Shown: positions 24,062 to 32,581, counted from the stretch's first letter. The stretch is DNA of 37,934 nucleotides from Clostridia bacterium (GCA_017500855.1 JAFVYC010000021.1:1-37934); one strand, 5' to 3'. Translations and numbers: made by a program. Notes: a model not told the origin generated them from the letters alone.

Positions 24062-24442
24062 ATGAGCGCCTTCAAAGACTACGCCAAAAAGGCCAAGGAA
24101 CGTTTGAAAAACGGCTTTTGGGAAAACGCCAAGCAACAACTTCAACAGGAACAGCAAGTTGCCGCAACGCTTGGGCTAAATTTTCGCAAAGTTGCCGAGG
24201 AACAGCATCGCAAATTGCAAAAGCAAATCTACGACTACGACGGCTTTTGCGAGGAAGAACAATTCTACAAAAAGGTGGAGGAAATTTTGGATAGTGACCA
24301 AGTGATATCCAACCCCATCATGCGCCTTGCCGACCAAGACTACATGGCAAAACTCAGCCCGGAGGAAAAGCAACTGTACATTTCCAAACTTGCTTCTCGC
24401 TACCGTCAGGCTGTGGAAAAATATCACAAACTACGCAGTTGA
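24062..24442 (+). CDS. Small hydrophilic protein of unknown function
   Basis: The 126-residue protein is rich in K, E, Q and R and predicted helical throughout. It begins MSAFKDYAKKAKERLKNGFW and includes a Q-rich stretch at 25-34, a NPIMRLADQDYMAKLSPEEK segment (about 83-102) and ends AVEKYHKLRS. No signal peptide, membrane segment or known domain is seen. It is not YqeY, which often follows rpsU. AAGGGGG at 24049-24055 supports the ATG at 24062. The neighbours are rpsU and recX. Confidence 0.75.
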   Translation: MSAFKDYAKKAKERLKNGFWENAKQQLQQEQQVAATLGLNFRKVAEEQHRKLQKQIYDYDGFCEEEQFYKKVEEILDSDQVISNPIMRLADQDYMAKLSPEEKQLYISKLASRYRQAVEKYHKLRS

Positions 24443-24467
24443 TATTTTTTCAATTGTGTGGTACAAT
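24439..24467 (+). promoter_or_regulatory. Promoter of recX
   Basis: TTGATA at 24439-24444 and TACAAT at 24462-24467 are 17 bases apart. The -35 box overlaps the stop codon of the previous gene. Confidence 0.8.
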
Positions 24468-24550
24468 AGATTTGCAAAGTTTCTACCAAAGAACGATTTT
24501 TTCAAAAAGTGGCACCCGTGGTGCAAAACTTGAAAAAAAGGGGAGTGCAA

Positions 24551-25162
24551 ATGCCAACAATCACCGACATGCAAATTCAAAAAAACAACAAGCAACGTGC
24601 CAATCTGTACTTGGATGGGCAGTTTGCTTTTGCGTTGGAAATGATCACAGTCATGAAACTTGGGCTAAAAATCGGCATGGAAGTGACGCAAGAAAGGTTG
24701 GAAGAAGCAGTTTTCGACAGTGAAAAATCCGTTGCTTTCGAAAAGGCAATGGACTACCTTGGCAAATGCATGCGCACTTCCAAACAAGTTCGGGACTACC
24801 TTGCAAAAAAGGGCTACACACCCCAAGTTGTGGCACACGTGGTGCAAAAACTAGTTGGCTATGGCTACGTCAACGACCAAACGTATGCGCAAATGTACAC
24901 GCAACAAAACTCGTCAACCAAGGGGCAACGTCGCATCCAAATGGAACTGTTGCACAAAGGTATTGGCAAGCAAATTGTGGACGAAGTTTCCATCTCACAG
25001 GAAGTTTCCCAAACCAGCGCACAGGCGCTTGCGCAAAAGTACATGCGTGGCAAGCCCACCGACGTCAAAACCTTGCAAAAATTGCAACGCTACTTGTTGT
25101 ACCGTGGCTTCGACTACGACACAGTCAACAGCATCGTTCGCCGTTTGCAAGAGGAGCAGTAG
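24551..25162 (+). CDS. recX: Regulatory protein RecX
   Basis: The 203-residue protein modulates RecA filaments. It is built of repeated three-helix units: KAMDYLGKCMRTSKQVRDYL, then KKGYTPQVVAHVVQKLVGYGYVND, then KGQRRIQMELLHKGIGKQIV, and a last one with LQRYLLYRGFDYDTVNSIV. The N-terminal strand region (1-45) is of the type found in longer Firmicute RecX. AAAGGGGAG at 24537-24545 marks the ribosome site. recA is not in this window. Confidence 0.9.
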   Translation: MPTITDMQIQKNNKQRANLYLDGQFAFALEMITVMKLGLKIGMEVTQERLEEAVFDSEKSVAFEKAMDYLGKCMRTSKQVRDYLAKKGYTPQVVAHVVQKLVGYGYVNDQTYAQMYTQQNSSTKGQRRIQMELLHKGIGKQIVDEVSISQEVSQTSAQALAQKYMRGKPTDVKTLQKLQRYLLYRGFDYDTVNSIVRRLQEEQ

Positions 25163-25170
25163 GGCGTTTT

Positions 25171-25301
25171 TCAACCCCCTGCCTGCGTGATAGCGCAAGA
25201 AAAGCATCACGCAAACAAATCCGTCTTCGACGGGCGAAATCCACCAAACGTGGATGAAGTCGCCAAGGCGACGAAATCCTGCTTGGCAGGGCTGGGGTTG
25301 G
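25171..25301. repeat. Multi-hairpin intergenic repeat element
   Basis: An outer stem CAACCCC (25172-25178) and GGGGTTG (25294-25300) encloses five hairpins in a row: GCGTGAT/ATCACGC (25185-25212), CCGTC/GACGG (25221-25233), ATCCAC/GTGGAT (25239-25255), GTCGC/GCGAC (25259-25272) and CCTGC/GCAGG (25278-25290). Three of them are introduced by AAATCC. The element is richer in G+C than its surroundings. Arrays of AAATCC-type hairpins are, as I recall, dispersed through gut Clostridia genomes. It could be a transcribed structured RNA or a small mobile repeat. Confidence 0.6.
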
Positions 25302-25394
25302 ACGAATTTGACATGGCACAAGGCCTAATTTTGAATTTAGTCCCATCGAAGCTTGAATTTCATTGTTTCGGTGCAATTGCTTTATCAAACCAAC

Positions 25395-25443
25395 AAAAAA
25401 GAGAGAACGTTTTCGGCTACAAACCGACGGGTTCTCTCTTTTT
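25395..25443. terminator. Bidirectional terminator between recX and plsX
   Basis: GAGAGAAC (25401-25408) pairs with GTTCTCTC (25431-25438), with an inner CGG/CCG helix. It is flanked by six A on the left and five T on the right, fitting convergent transcription. Confidence 0.9.
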
Positions 25444-25515
25444 GCTTGCTATTTTCAGTTTTGATTTTTTGCATTTGACCGGTCAATTGCCAAAGCCGTC
25501 ATTTTCCAAGTTTTT

Positions 25516-26532
25516 CTACGCTTGTGTTGCCAAATTTGCAATTTCTTCGCCAATGGATGCGCACAACTTTGTTTTTTCCAAAGTGTAGGCTTGCAAAATG
25601 CAATGGTAAACGGCTTCGTCGTTGCTACTGCCGTGGCCCTTAACAATGGTTTTTGCGCTACCCAACAGCACGGCGCCACCGTACTTATTGTAGTCCATGT
25701 AGTCTTTCAACTTGTACACGTCCTTTTTCAACAGCAATGCGCCAATTTTGGATTTCAAACTGCTCATAAACGTCTTTTTGAGCATCTTCATCAATTCCAT
25801 GCAAGCGCCTTCGGTCGACTTCACCAACACGTTTCCGCTAAACCCGTCGCACACAACAAGGTCGATGTCGCCACGAATCAAATCACGGCTTTCCATGTTG
25901 CCAACAAAGTTGATGGATGGTGTGTTTTTGAGCAATTGGTAGGTTTCCTTGCGCAACGCATCGCCCTTTTCTTCTTCCACGCCAACGTTCAACAACGCAA
26001 CACGTGGTTTTGCAATGCCAAAATTCTTTTGCATGTACAAACTGCCCATAATGGCAAATTGTTGCAGGTAAAGTGGGTCGCAGTCCACATTGGCTCCGCT
26101 GTCGCAAATGCCAACAAATCCACCCTTTGCCGTGGGTACAACGGGGCAAAATGCAGGGCGTTTTACTCCCTTGATTCTGCCAACACGCAAAACTGCGCCG
26201 GCAAGCAATGCGCCTGTGGAGCCAATTGTCACAAGTGCGTTCATGCTGGCGTCGCTTCGAAGTAACTCGAAGGCTTTGCTCATGGAACTTTCCTTCTTGG
26301 TGCGGATTGCTTCCGTTGGTTTGTCGTTGCAGGAAATAACGTCCGGTGCGTGCAAAATTTCCAAACGGTCTTTGTCGTAGGTTTCGCCCGCAAGCAACGC
26401 TTGCAACTTTTCTTGGTCGCCGGAAAGCACAACGTACAAATCTTTTGTTTCGCAAAGCGCTCTCACAACGCCTTTCACGTTGACTTCGGGGCTGTGGTCG
26501 CCACCAAAGGCATCTACAATAATTTTGATCAT
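25516..26532 (-). CDS. plsX: Phosphate acyltransferase PlsX
   Basis: The 338-residue enzyme makes acyl-phosphate from acyl-ACP, the first step of phosphatidic acid synthesis with PlsY. Signatures: the start MIKIIVDAFGGDHSPEVNVKG, then STGALLAGAVLRVGRIKGVKRP, GANVDCDPLYLQQFAIMG, VALLNVGVEEEKG, DLVVCDGFSGNVLVKSTEG and the C-terminal GGAVLLGSAKTIVKGHGSS. GAGG lies nine bases before the ATG. The usual partners fabD, acpP and rpmF are not adjacent; the gene stands alone here. Confidence 0.96.
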   Translation of the reverse strand: MIKIIVDAFGGDHSPEVNVKGVVRALCETKDLYVVLSGDQEKLQALLAGETYDKDRLEILHAPDVISCNDKPTEAIRTKKESSMSKAFELLRSDASMNALVTIGSTGALLAGAVLRVGRIKGVKRPAFCPVVPTAKGGFVGICDSGANVDCDPLYLQQFAIMGSLYMQKNFGIAKPRVALLNVGVEEEKGDALRKETYQLLKNTPSINFVGNMESRDLIRGDIDLVVCDGFSGNVLVKSTEGACMELMKMLKKTFMSSLKSKIGALLLKKDVYKLKDYMDYNKYGGAVLLGSAKTIVKGHGSSNDEAVYHCILQAYTLEKTKLCASIGEEIANLATQA

Positions 26533-26552
26533 AAAATCACCTCGCTAGCAGT

Positions 26553-26581
26553 ATTTTAGCAATAAATGGAGCATAAGTCAA
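26553..26581 (-). promoter_or_regulatory. Promoter of plsX
   Basis: On the minus strand TTGACT (26576-26581) and TAAAAT (26553-26558) are 17 bases apart, just ahead of the plsX start. Confidence 0.78.
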
Positions 26582-26623
26582 TAATTTTTTCAAAAAAGTT
26601 TGTATGCGTAGTTGACAAAAATG

Positions 26624-26669
26624 AAAAAAAGGGCTAATCTATATTTAACAAATGTTAAATGTTGCCCTT
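26624..26669 (-). terminator. Leftward terminator-like hairpin with an inner palindrome
   Basis: AAGGGC (26629-26634) pairs with GCCCTT (26664-26669). Inside lies ATTTAACA-AA-TGTTAAAT (26643-26660), a perfect 8-bp palindrome. Read leftward, the stem ends in seven T, like a terminator. No leftward gene starts to its right, so it may block antisense transcription from degV, or the palindrome may be an operator for degV. Confidence 0.45.
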
Positions 26670-26780
26670 GTGTGCGAAATTTGTTGCATTTTGTAGAAAA
26701 ACAGGGCATTGTTTGTGCCGTTGTTTACCTATGGTTTACAAACTGACAATATAATATACTTATTCCAAGGAGGAGACGTT

Positions 26781-27656
26781 ATGTTAGTTTTGTTTACCGA
26801 TACCGATTGCGACATCACACCACAAGTTGCACAGCACTATGGCTACAAGTTGATTTCCATGCCCTACATTGTTGACGGCAAGGAAACTCGCCCCTACGAA
26901 GACTTTCAAACTTTCAATGCGCACGAGTTCTACCAACAACTTAGGGATGGCGTTTTGCCACAAACGTGCGCTTTGAGCCCTGCGGACTACGTTGCCTACT
27001 TCGAGCCATACTTTGCAAACGGCGACGACATTTTGTACGTGCATTTTTCTTCCGCAATGTCTGGCACGTTCAACGCAATGAATTTGGCAATTGCCGAACT
27101 AAAACAAAAGTACACCAAAACCAAGTTCTACACAATCGACACCAAAGCCATCACAATTTTGAGTTGTTTGATTGCCAAGGAAGTTGGCGAAATGTACCTT
27201 CGTGGTTGCACGGCAGAGCAAATGGTAGAGTGGGCCAAAGAACAAGTAGACCACTACGCCGTTTTCTTCTACGCCGATAATCTCAAATTCTTTGCAAAAA
27301 GTGGTCGTGTGTCTAACCTCACGGCAACAATGGGCAATTTGTTGGGTATCCACCCAATTTTGCACATGGACACCAACGGCACAATGCAAACACTAACCAA
27401 GGGACAAGGCTCAACGGGCACTCTCAAAAAGATTGTTGCCTACGTGGAAGAGTACCAAGAGAATATTGCCAGCCACCCTGTCATCATCGGTCACGCCGAT
27501 TGCTTGCCACTTGCGCAAAAGCTTGCCAACATGCTAAAACAAAAGTTTGGCCAAGACTTGCCAATTGAATTTGTGGACGTAAACCCCACGGCAGGTAGCC
27601 ATTGCGGACCGGACACAACAGGCGTTGCTTTCCATGCAAAAAGGAGACATAGCTAA
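26781..27656 (+). CDS. DegV family fatty-acid-binding protein
   Basis: The 291-residue protein belongs to the DegV/FakB group, which binds a single fatty acid and presents it to the FakA kinase, giving acyl-phosphate for PlsY. It starts LVLFTDTDCDITPQVAQHYG and has the lipid-site sequence SSAMSGTFNAMNLA, then TIDTKAITILS, FFAKSGRVSNLTATMGNLLGIHPIL and GHAD. AAGGAGGAG at 26768-26776 precedes the ATG. A TATAAT lies at 26750-26755 without a clear -35 box. The divergent neighbour plsX also makes acyl-phosphate, so both feed the same pathway. The second codon is TTA, which is rare in this window. Confidence 0.92.
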   Translation: MLVLFTDTDCDITPQVAQHYGYKLISMPYIVDGKETRPYEDFQTFNAHEFYQQLRDGVLPQTCALSPADYVAYFEPYFANGDDILYVHFSSAMSGTFNAMNLAIAELKQKYTKTKFYTIDTKAITILSCLIAKEVGEMYLRGCTAEQMVEWAKEQVDHYAVFFYADNLKFFAKSGRVSNLTATMGNLLGIHPILHMDTNGTMQTLTKGQGSTGTLKKIVAYVEEYQENIASHPVIIGHADCLPLAQKLANMLKQKFGQDLPIEFVDVNPTAGSHCGPDTTGVAFHAKRRHS

Positions 27657-28774
27657 TGATAACTGTTCAACAAGTTGTCACCAAAAAACAACAAAAACAA
27701 TTTGTGGAATTTCCGCTTGCGTTGTACAAAAACAACCCCTACTTCGTTCCGCCACTCTACGGTGACGAAATGGCAATTTTCAAAAAGGACTACGCCTACA
27801 ACGAGCAAGCCGACCACGTGTACTACCTTGCCTACAGGGATGGCAAAGTGGTTGGTCGCATTTCCGGCATCATCCAAAAGGCTGCCAACAAAAAATGGAA
27901 GCAAAAGCGTGTGCGCTTCACCCGCTTCGATGCCATCGACGATCAGGAAGTTGCCAACGCACTGTTTGCCACGGTGGAAGATTGGGCAAAACAACAAGGC
28001 ATGGAAGAGGCAGTTGGCCCACTTGGCTTTTCCGATTTGGAAAGGGAAGGTTTGCTCATTGAAGGGTTCGACTACCTTTCCACCTTCGAAGAGCAGTACA
28101 ACTACCCCTACTACCAAAAACTCATCGAAAACTGTGGCTACCAAAAGGAAGTTGACTGGGTGGAATCTAGGTTGAAAATTCCCCAAGGTGGGCTTGACCC
28201 ACGCATCAAAACCATCAGCCAACGCATGTTCGAAAAGTACAATTTGCGCTTTGCTGAGGAAAAGAACATGTCTGTTTTCTTGAAAAAGTACGCCGACAAA
28301 ATCTTTGCCATTTGGGACGACACCTACGAAAAAATCTACGGCACAGTGCCCTTCACGGAAAAGTTGAAAAAACAAATGTTGGATCAATTCAAGTTGCTCA
28401 TCGACAAGCGCTTTGTGCCACTCATTGTGGACAAGGACGACAACGTGGTTGCATTTGGCATTGCCTTCCCCGGCATTGGCAAGGCGTTGCAAAAATCCGG
28501 TGGCAGGTTGACTTTGCCTTGCTTGCTTCGCTTGCTTCCGGAAATCAAAAATCCCAAAACTTTGGATTTGGGCTTGATTGGCGTTGTGGACGAGTACAAG
28601 AACAAGGGCATAAGTTCGGCAATGCTTGTGCTAATGGACAAAATGATGGACTACGGCATTGAGTACATGGAAACCAACTTGAATTTGGAAGACAACCACG
28701 CAATTCGCAACATGTGGAAGTACTTCGATGCAATTCAACACAAGCGTCGCCGTTGCTTTGTAAAGGCGCTGTAA
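27656..28774 (+). CDS. GNAT-fold acetyltransferase-like protein
   Basis: The 372-residue protein is of a conserved cytoplasmic family with a GNAT-like fold. Characteristic stretches are FPLALYKNNPYFVPPLYGDE near the N-terminus, VGRISGIIQK, GPLGFSDLEREGLLIEGFDY, NYPYYQKLIENCGY and the C-terminal acetyl-CoA-like motif LIGVVDEYKNKGISSAMLV, then METNLNLEDNHAIRNMW. The substrate is not known. Its ATG shares one base with the degV stop (TAATG), and AGGAG lies just upstream within degV, so the two are cotranscribed. Confidence 0.82.
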   Translation: MITVQQVVTKKQQKQFVEFPLALYKNNPYFVPPLYGDEMAIFKKDYAYNEQADHVYYLAYRDGKVVGRISGIIQKAANKKWKQKRVRFTRFDAIDDQEVANALFATVEDWAKQQGMEEAVGPLGFSDLEREGLLIEGFDYLSTFEEQYNYPYYQKLIENCGYQKEVDWVESRLKIPQGGLDPRIKTISQRMFEKYNLRFAEEKNMSVFLKKYADKIFAIWDDTYEKIYGTVPFTEKLKKQMLDQFKLLIDKRFVPLIVDKDDNVVAFGIAFPGIGKALQKSGGRLTLPCLLRLLPEIKNPKTLDLGLIGVVDEYKNKGISSAMLVLMDKMMDYGIEYMETNLNLEDNHAIRNMWKYFDAIQHKRRRCFVKAL

Positions 28775-28786
28775 AAAGGCAATTTG

Positions 28787-28802
28787 GCCACCCCGTGGTG
28801 GC
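28787..28802. repeat. Short CACCCGTG-type hairpin
   Basis: GCCACC and GGTGGC pair around CCGT. It is one of a recurring type; a second copy with arms TGGCAC and GTGCCA lies at 28922-28937 on the other side of the terminator. Confidence 0.45.
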
Positions 28803-28872
28803 AAAAATGCACGCTTGCACAAGTGTGCAACTGTCAATTTGCAACAATTTTTGCAAAAATTCAACAATTAAC

Positions 28873-28914
28873 AAAAAAGCCTGTTCCCCACGTTGGGAAC
28901 AGGCTTTTGTTTTT
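28873..28914. terminator. Bidirectional terminator between the GNAT-like and phosphatase genes
   Basis: AAAAGCCTGTTCCC (28875-28888) pairs perfectly with GGGAACAGGCTTTT (28895-28908), and T-rich sequence follows on both strands. It serves the two convergent operons. Confidence 0.95.
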
Positions 28915-28966
28915 CAAAATGTGGCACCCGTGTGCCAAAAAGTGGTGTTTTGTGGCAAAATGCCGT

Positions 28967-29764
28967 CTAGCAAAGGTAGTTTTTGCGCAGGTTTTCTATC
29001 TCCTGTTGCGAAACGCCACACGCTTCTACAAATTTTGCAACGCTACCAAACTGTGCGTGGATGGTTTGGAAGAATTTTTGCAAGTAGGTTTTGTCTACTT
29101 TGAGCAAAGTTTGCACAAGTTGGAACTTTTCGCCGTGAACAAACTGTTCAACTTTTTTCAACACGCTTGCGTGGTTTTGGCTACACGACCTGTTGGTTTC
29201 CAAGTAGTCGTCAAAAATTTGCTCTTCCGTGCAACCCAAGCACCACAACAGCAACGCCGTGCAAGTGCCTACCCTGTCTTTGCCGGCTGTGCAATGCCAA
29301 AGCGTTGCGCCTTCCACAGGGCTGTTTGCAAGCAGTTTCAAAAAACTGCCGTAGGCGTGTTGGCAAAACTCCGTTTGCACAAACCTTTGGTACAAGTCTT
29401 GCATGTGCAAAAGTGGGGTTTCCCCCTTTTGTCGCATTCTTTCAAGGCCAATTTCCAATCGCTGTGCAATGGCTTCCCCCGTGGAGTTTTCAAAAGTGAT
29501 GCCAAAAGTTGTTCTTGGCAAAATGGGCAAGCAAATTGGCAAAACGCCGTCTATTGCCACGTCGGGATTGCGTTGTATTTCTTCGGCTGTTCGCAAGTCG
29601 ACAATGCGTTGCAGTTTGTGGCAAAGCAGTGTGTCTACGTCCGTTTGTTTTGCGTTGCTCAGTTCGCCAGAACGCAACAGCCTGTTGTAGGCAATTGTGC
29701 CATACGGGGTGGCAATTCCGCCCAAATCTCGGCAGTTAGCCACGCCCACAAGGGATATTTTCAT
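28967..29764 (-). CDS. Protein-tyrosine phosphatase family protein
   Basis: The 265-residue protein belongs to the bacterial tyrosine/lipid phosphatase family (Y_phosphatase3 type). It begins VANCRDLGGI and IAYNRLLRSGEL, then VDLRTAEEIQRNPD, and has the phosphate loop HCTAGKDRVG with catalytic C158 and R164. It probably removes phosphate from tyrosine, serine or phosphoinositides; the true substrate is unknown. The ATG at 29764 lies one base after the udk stop, with AAGGGG inside udk as ribosome site, so it is the second gene of the udk operon. Confidence 0.9.
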   Translation of the reverse strand: MKISLVGVANCRDLGGIATPYGTIAYNRLLRSGELSNAKQTDVDTLLCHKLQRIVDLRTAEEIQRNPDVAIDGVLPICLPILPRTTFGITFENSTGEAIAQRLEIGLERMRQKGETPLLHMQDLYQRFVQTEFCQHAYGSFLKLLANSPVEGATLWHCTAGKDRVGTCTALLLWCLGCTEEQIFDDYLETNRSCSQNHASVLKKVEQFVHGEKFQLVQTLLKVDKTYLQKFFQTIHAQFGSVAKFVEACGVSQQEIENLRKNYLC

Positions 29765-29765
29765 G

Positions 29766-30389
29766 CTAGTGCGCCCCTTGCGAAAGTTTTTTCTTGATGG
29801 ATTCGATGATGGTGTTGATGGCAATGGTGTTGTGGCCACCTTCGGGAATGATCAAGTCGGCCTTGCGCTTGCTTGGTTCAACAAATTGTTCGTGCATGGG
29901 CTTGACGGTGGACAGGTATTGGTTGATTACCGATTCCATCGTTCTGCCACGCTTTGCCACGTCACGGCGCAAACGGCGAACGAATCGCACGTCGCTGTCG
30001 GTGTCGATGAACAACTTCACGTCGCACAAATCGCACAGTTCCTTGTTGGTAAAAATCAAAATTCCTTCCACGATAATCAGTCGTGCAGGTTCGGTTTTTT
30101 CCCAAGTTTCGTTGCGCATGTGCTTGGAAAAGTCGAAGGTGGGGTGCAAAATTGTTTTGCCTTCCTTCAAATCCTTGATGTGCGCCACAAGCAAATGAGT
30201 GTCTAGCGAGTCGGGGTGGTCGTAGTTGAGTTTGCAACGGTCTTCAAACGACATTCCGGGGTGTTCCTTGTAGTAGTGGTCGTGGGAAAGAATCACAGCG
30301 CTTTTGTGGAACGCTTGGTAGATTTTTCTTGCAACCGTTGTTTTGCCCGAGCCCGAGCCTCCTGCAATGCCAATAACAATTCTGTTCAT
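29766..30389 (-). CDS. udk: Uridine kinase
   Basis: The 207-residue enzyme phosphorylates uridine and cytidine in pyrimidine salvage. It starts MNRIVIGIAGGSGSGKTTVA with the P-loop at 10-17, and contains ILSHDHYYKEHPGMSF, NYDHPDSLDTHLL, HPTFDFSKHMRNE, LIIVEGILIF and FIDTDSDVRFVRRLRRD, all standard for Udk. CGGAGG lies ahead of the ATG. It has its own promoter. Confidence 0.95.
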   Translation of the reverse strand: MNRIVIGIAGGSGSGKTTVARKIYQAFHKSAVILSHDHYYKEHPGMSFEDRCKLNYDHPDSLDTHLLVAHIKDLKEGKTILHPTFDFSKHMRNETWEKTEPARLIIVEGILIFTNKELCDLCDVKLFIDTDSDVRFVRRLRRDVAKRGRTMESVINQYLSTVKPMHEQFVEPSKRKADLIIPEGGHNTIAINTIIESIKKKLSQGAH

Positions 30390-30410
30390 GTCAACCTCCG
30401 CATTTCAACT

Positions 30411-30440
30411 ATTGTAGCATTTTTTGGCTGATTGTGTCAA
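30411..30440 (-). promoter_or_regulatory. Promoter of udk
   Basis: On the minus strand TTGACA (30435-30440) and TACAAT (30411-30416) are 18 bases apart. Confidence 0.78.
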
Positions 30441-30586
30441 CCCAAAATCGACACAACAACGCAAATTTTTCCCACAGTTTTTGCAGGCAATTTGTTTTTG
30501 ATTTTTTCAATTCAACAACCGTGCGCAAAAAAAGTGCTTTTGTGTAGAAACCGTTTCACAAACAAAGACTGTCAAGGCAACCTGCT

Positions 30587-30619
30587 GGCGCAAAAAAAAG
30601 TTGCAAAGCAACTTGCGCC
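30587..30619 (-). terminator. Terminator of the Y-polymerase/YolD operon
   Basis: On the minus strand AAGTTGC pairs with GCAACTT around TTT and is followed by T residues; an outer GGCGC/GCGCC pair closes it. It lies 13 bases after the YolD-like stop. Confidence 0.85.
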
Positions 30620-30631
30620 TTGCAACAATTT

Positions 30632-30955
30632 TCAAATTCGTTCAACGTGCAACGTCAAAATGTCGTCGAAAAATATTTTGGAGTTTTCCACGGCAATGTA
30701 CTTGAACGGCACGTTCTTTTCCAACACGGTGGTGTGCAAATCTACGTAGTGCCCACCGTAGTAGAAGGTCACTTGTATCACCGAGCCACGTTGAATTTTT
30801 GCCAACTCTTGGCTTATTTCTTCCACGGCATCGTCGGAAAGTTCCTTCTTTTCCACACGTGAAAGTTCTTCTTCTATTTGCTGAATTTTTGCGCCAAATC
30901 CCCCAAGCGCTTCAAATGGGGCAAATTGCGCAGCCCTGCTTGCTTTATTGGCCAT
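30632..30955 (-). CDS. YolD-like protein, partner of the Y-family polymerase
   Basis: The 107-residue protein begins MANKASRAAQFAPFEALGGF, the usual start of YolD-like proteins that accompany Y-family polymerases. A coiled-coil stretch (about 25-55, KIQQIEEELSRVEKKELSDD) is followed by a beta-rich domain with QVTFYYGGHYVDLHTTV and SKIFFDDILTL. GGAGGG just upstream fixes the start at 30955; an ATG at 30967 overlaps that site and is less likely. The genes overlap by 11 bases. YolD-like proteins are thought to support translesion polymerases, but their exact role is unknown. Confidence 0.88.
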   Translation of the reverse strand: MANKASRAAQFAPFEALGGFGAKIQQIEEELSRVEKKELSDDAVEEISQELAKIQRGSVIQVTFYYGGHYVDLHTTVLEKNVPFKYIAVENSKIFFDDILTLHVERI

Positions 30956-32210
30956 TATGCCCTCCAATCAATTTGTTGCGCAGTTTTTGCGTTGCGCCTT
31001 CTTGCAAATCCATGCCACGTATCACGGCATTTTTGCCAAATTTTGTTTTGATGTCCAACACCGTTTGTTCAATGCGCTTTTCTTTTTGCACGGCGTCGAA
31101 ATTTGTGAACATGTCGTAGCCTTCGCACCCTTCGTCGCACACGGGGGAAAACACAATGGAAAGCCTTCTGATTGGCACCCCCGGCACGGTGGTTTGGTCA
31201 AAAAGGTCCGACACGTACTGCCGAATTACCGAAAAAACGTTGGTTGTTTGCGCCATTTTGGCAGTTTTGCCGGTGGGTGGAACAACGTCCTTGGAGTAGC
31301 CCACGGAAATGCCCACGTGGTTGGTTATCACGTGCCTGCGCATCATTTCTTGGCACCCCGTCAGCGCCATTTCCAACAGCACAAGTTTGGCTTTTTCGGT
31401 GGAGTAGTCGGAAAACAGTATTTGCGAGTTGGAAATGCTTTTGCTTTTGCTCTTGTACTCCTTGATGTCCTTCATGGTGCAACTTTCTCGCCCCCAGGCG
31501 TGGTCTATCAGCAGTTCTGCATTGATGCCAAAAGTTTTGTACAGCAAACTTTCCGGCGCTTTGGCAACGCCTTCCATGTCGAAAATGCCAAACCGTGCCA
31601 AGCGAGATGCCGTTCCCTTGGCAACGTGCCAAAAATCCGTGATGGGCTTGTGGTTCCACAGCGTTTTCACGTAGGTTTGCTCGTCCAAAAATCCCATGTG
31701 GTCGGCGCACTTTTTTGCCGTCAAGTCCAGCGCAATTTTGGCAAGGTACAAGTTTGTTCCAATGCCCACGGTTGCGGGGATGTGTAAAGTTTCGGCAATT
31801 TCGTCCACCAACTTTTTGGCAAACTGCTTTGCCGACATGTTGTAGATTTTCAAGTAGTCGGTTGCGTCGATGAAGTCTTCGTCTATCGAGTAGATGTGTA
31901 TGTCGTCTTTGCTGATGTACTTGCGGTAAATTCGGTAAATTTCCCCTGCGTAGTCAATGTACTTTTGCATGCGTGGCAAGGCAACTTCGTACTTGATGTC
32001 TTGCGGAATTTCAAACAGTCGGCAACGGTTTTTCACCCCAAGGCTCTTCATTTTTGGGGAAATTGCCAAGCAAATTCCACCCCCTCCCCTGCTTGCATCG
32101 GCAACAACAAGGTTGGTTTCAAAGGGATTCAGCCCCCTTTCGGCGCACTCCACCGATGCAAAAAAGCACTTCATGTCTATGCAAAAGTATGTTCTTGTTT
32201 TTTGTGCCAT
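30945..32210 (-). CDS. Y-family DNA polymerase (UvrX/DinB-like)
   Basis: The 421-residue protein is a translesion polymerase of the UvrX/YqjW branch. Active-site segments are YFCIDMKCFFASVE (D12) and HIYSIDEDFIDATDYL (D110, E111); the variable finger has VVADASRGGGGICLAISPKMK. The thumb and little-finger regions follow (TVGIGTNLYLAKIALDLTAK, then the RRLSIVFSPV area). AAGGAG six bases before ATG 32210 sets the start, though the frame runs open upstream. The YolD-like gene is coupled behind it. Expression starts at a strong promoter about 370 bases away. I see no LexA box, but spacing and bases of the lineage's box are not known. Confidence 0.92.
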   Translation of the reverse strand: MAQKTRTYFCIDMKCFFASVECAERGLNPFETNLVVADASRGGGGICLAISPKMKSLGVKNRCRLFEIPQDIKYEVALPRMQKYIDYAGEIYRIYRKYISKDDIHIYSIDEDFIDATDYLKIYNMSAKQFAKKLVDEIAETLHIPATVGIGTNLYLAKIALDLTAKKCADHMGFLDEQTYVKTLWNHKPITDFWHVAKGTASRLARFGIFDMEGVAKAPESLLYKTFGINAELLIDHAWGRESCTMKDIKEYKSKSKSISNSQILFSDYSTEKAKLVLLEMALTGCQEMMRRHVITNHVGISVGYSKDVVPPTGKTAKMAQTTNVFSVIRQYVSDLFDQTTVPGVPIRRLSIVFSPVCDEGCEGYDMFTNFDAVQKEKRIEQTVLDIKTKFGKNAVIRGMDLQEGATQKLRNKLIGGHNGQ

Positions 32211-32252
32211 GTTTCTCCTTTTTTGTTTCGGTGTGATGGTGTGTTGTTTCAA

Positions 32253-32485
32253 ATTTGCCACCCCGTGTTGCCAAATTGTGCGTTTTGTGGGCAAACGGTG
32301 GCTTGTGTGCAAGTTGCAAAAGTTGCACCCCGTGTGCCACAAACGGCTTGTGTGGTGCAAATGGTGTGTTGAACTGCCGTTTGCAACAAATTGCCCACCC
32401 GTGTGCCAAAAATCAAGCTTTTGCCACGGCATTGTTGCCCAAAGCGCAGTTTGCAGAACTTTTGGCACGCCCTGTGTTGCCAAAA
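32253..32485. repeat. Four hairpin copies at 68-70 base spacing in the polymerase leader
   Basis: Four related motifs begin near 32253, 32321, 32391 and 32460. On the transcribed (minus) strand each reads roughly TTTGGCA-CACGGGGTG-GCAAA. The clearest, at 32460-32485, has arms TTTTGGCA and TGCCAAAA. The third has GCAC/GTGC arms at 32325-32337. Sequence between copies is only weakly similar. They lie in the untranslated leader of the Y-polymerase message. They could be an eroded tandem repeat or a regulatory RNA structure. Confidence 0.5.
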
Positions 32486-32581
32486 CACAAGGTGCGTTTT
32501 GGCAAGTGACAAGTTTGCTTTTGTGGGTGTTTTCTACAAACCCAACTTGTTGTAGTTTGTGCAGTTTTGCCTTGTGCTAGT

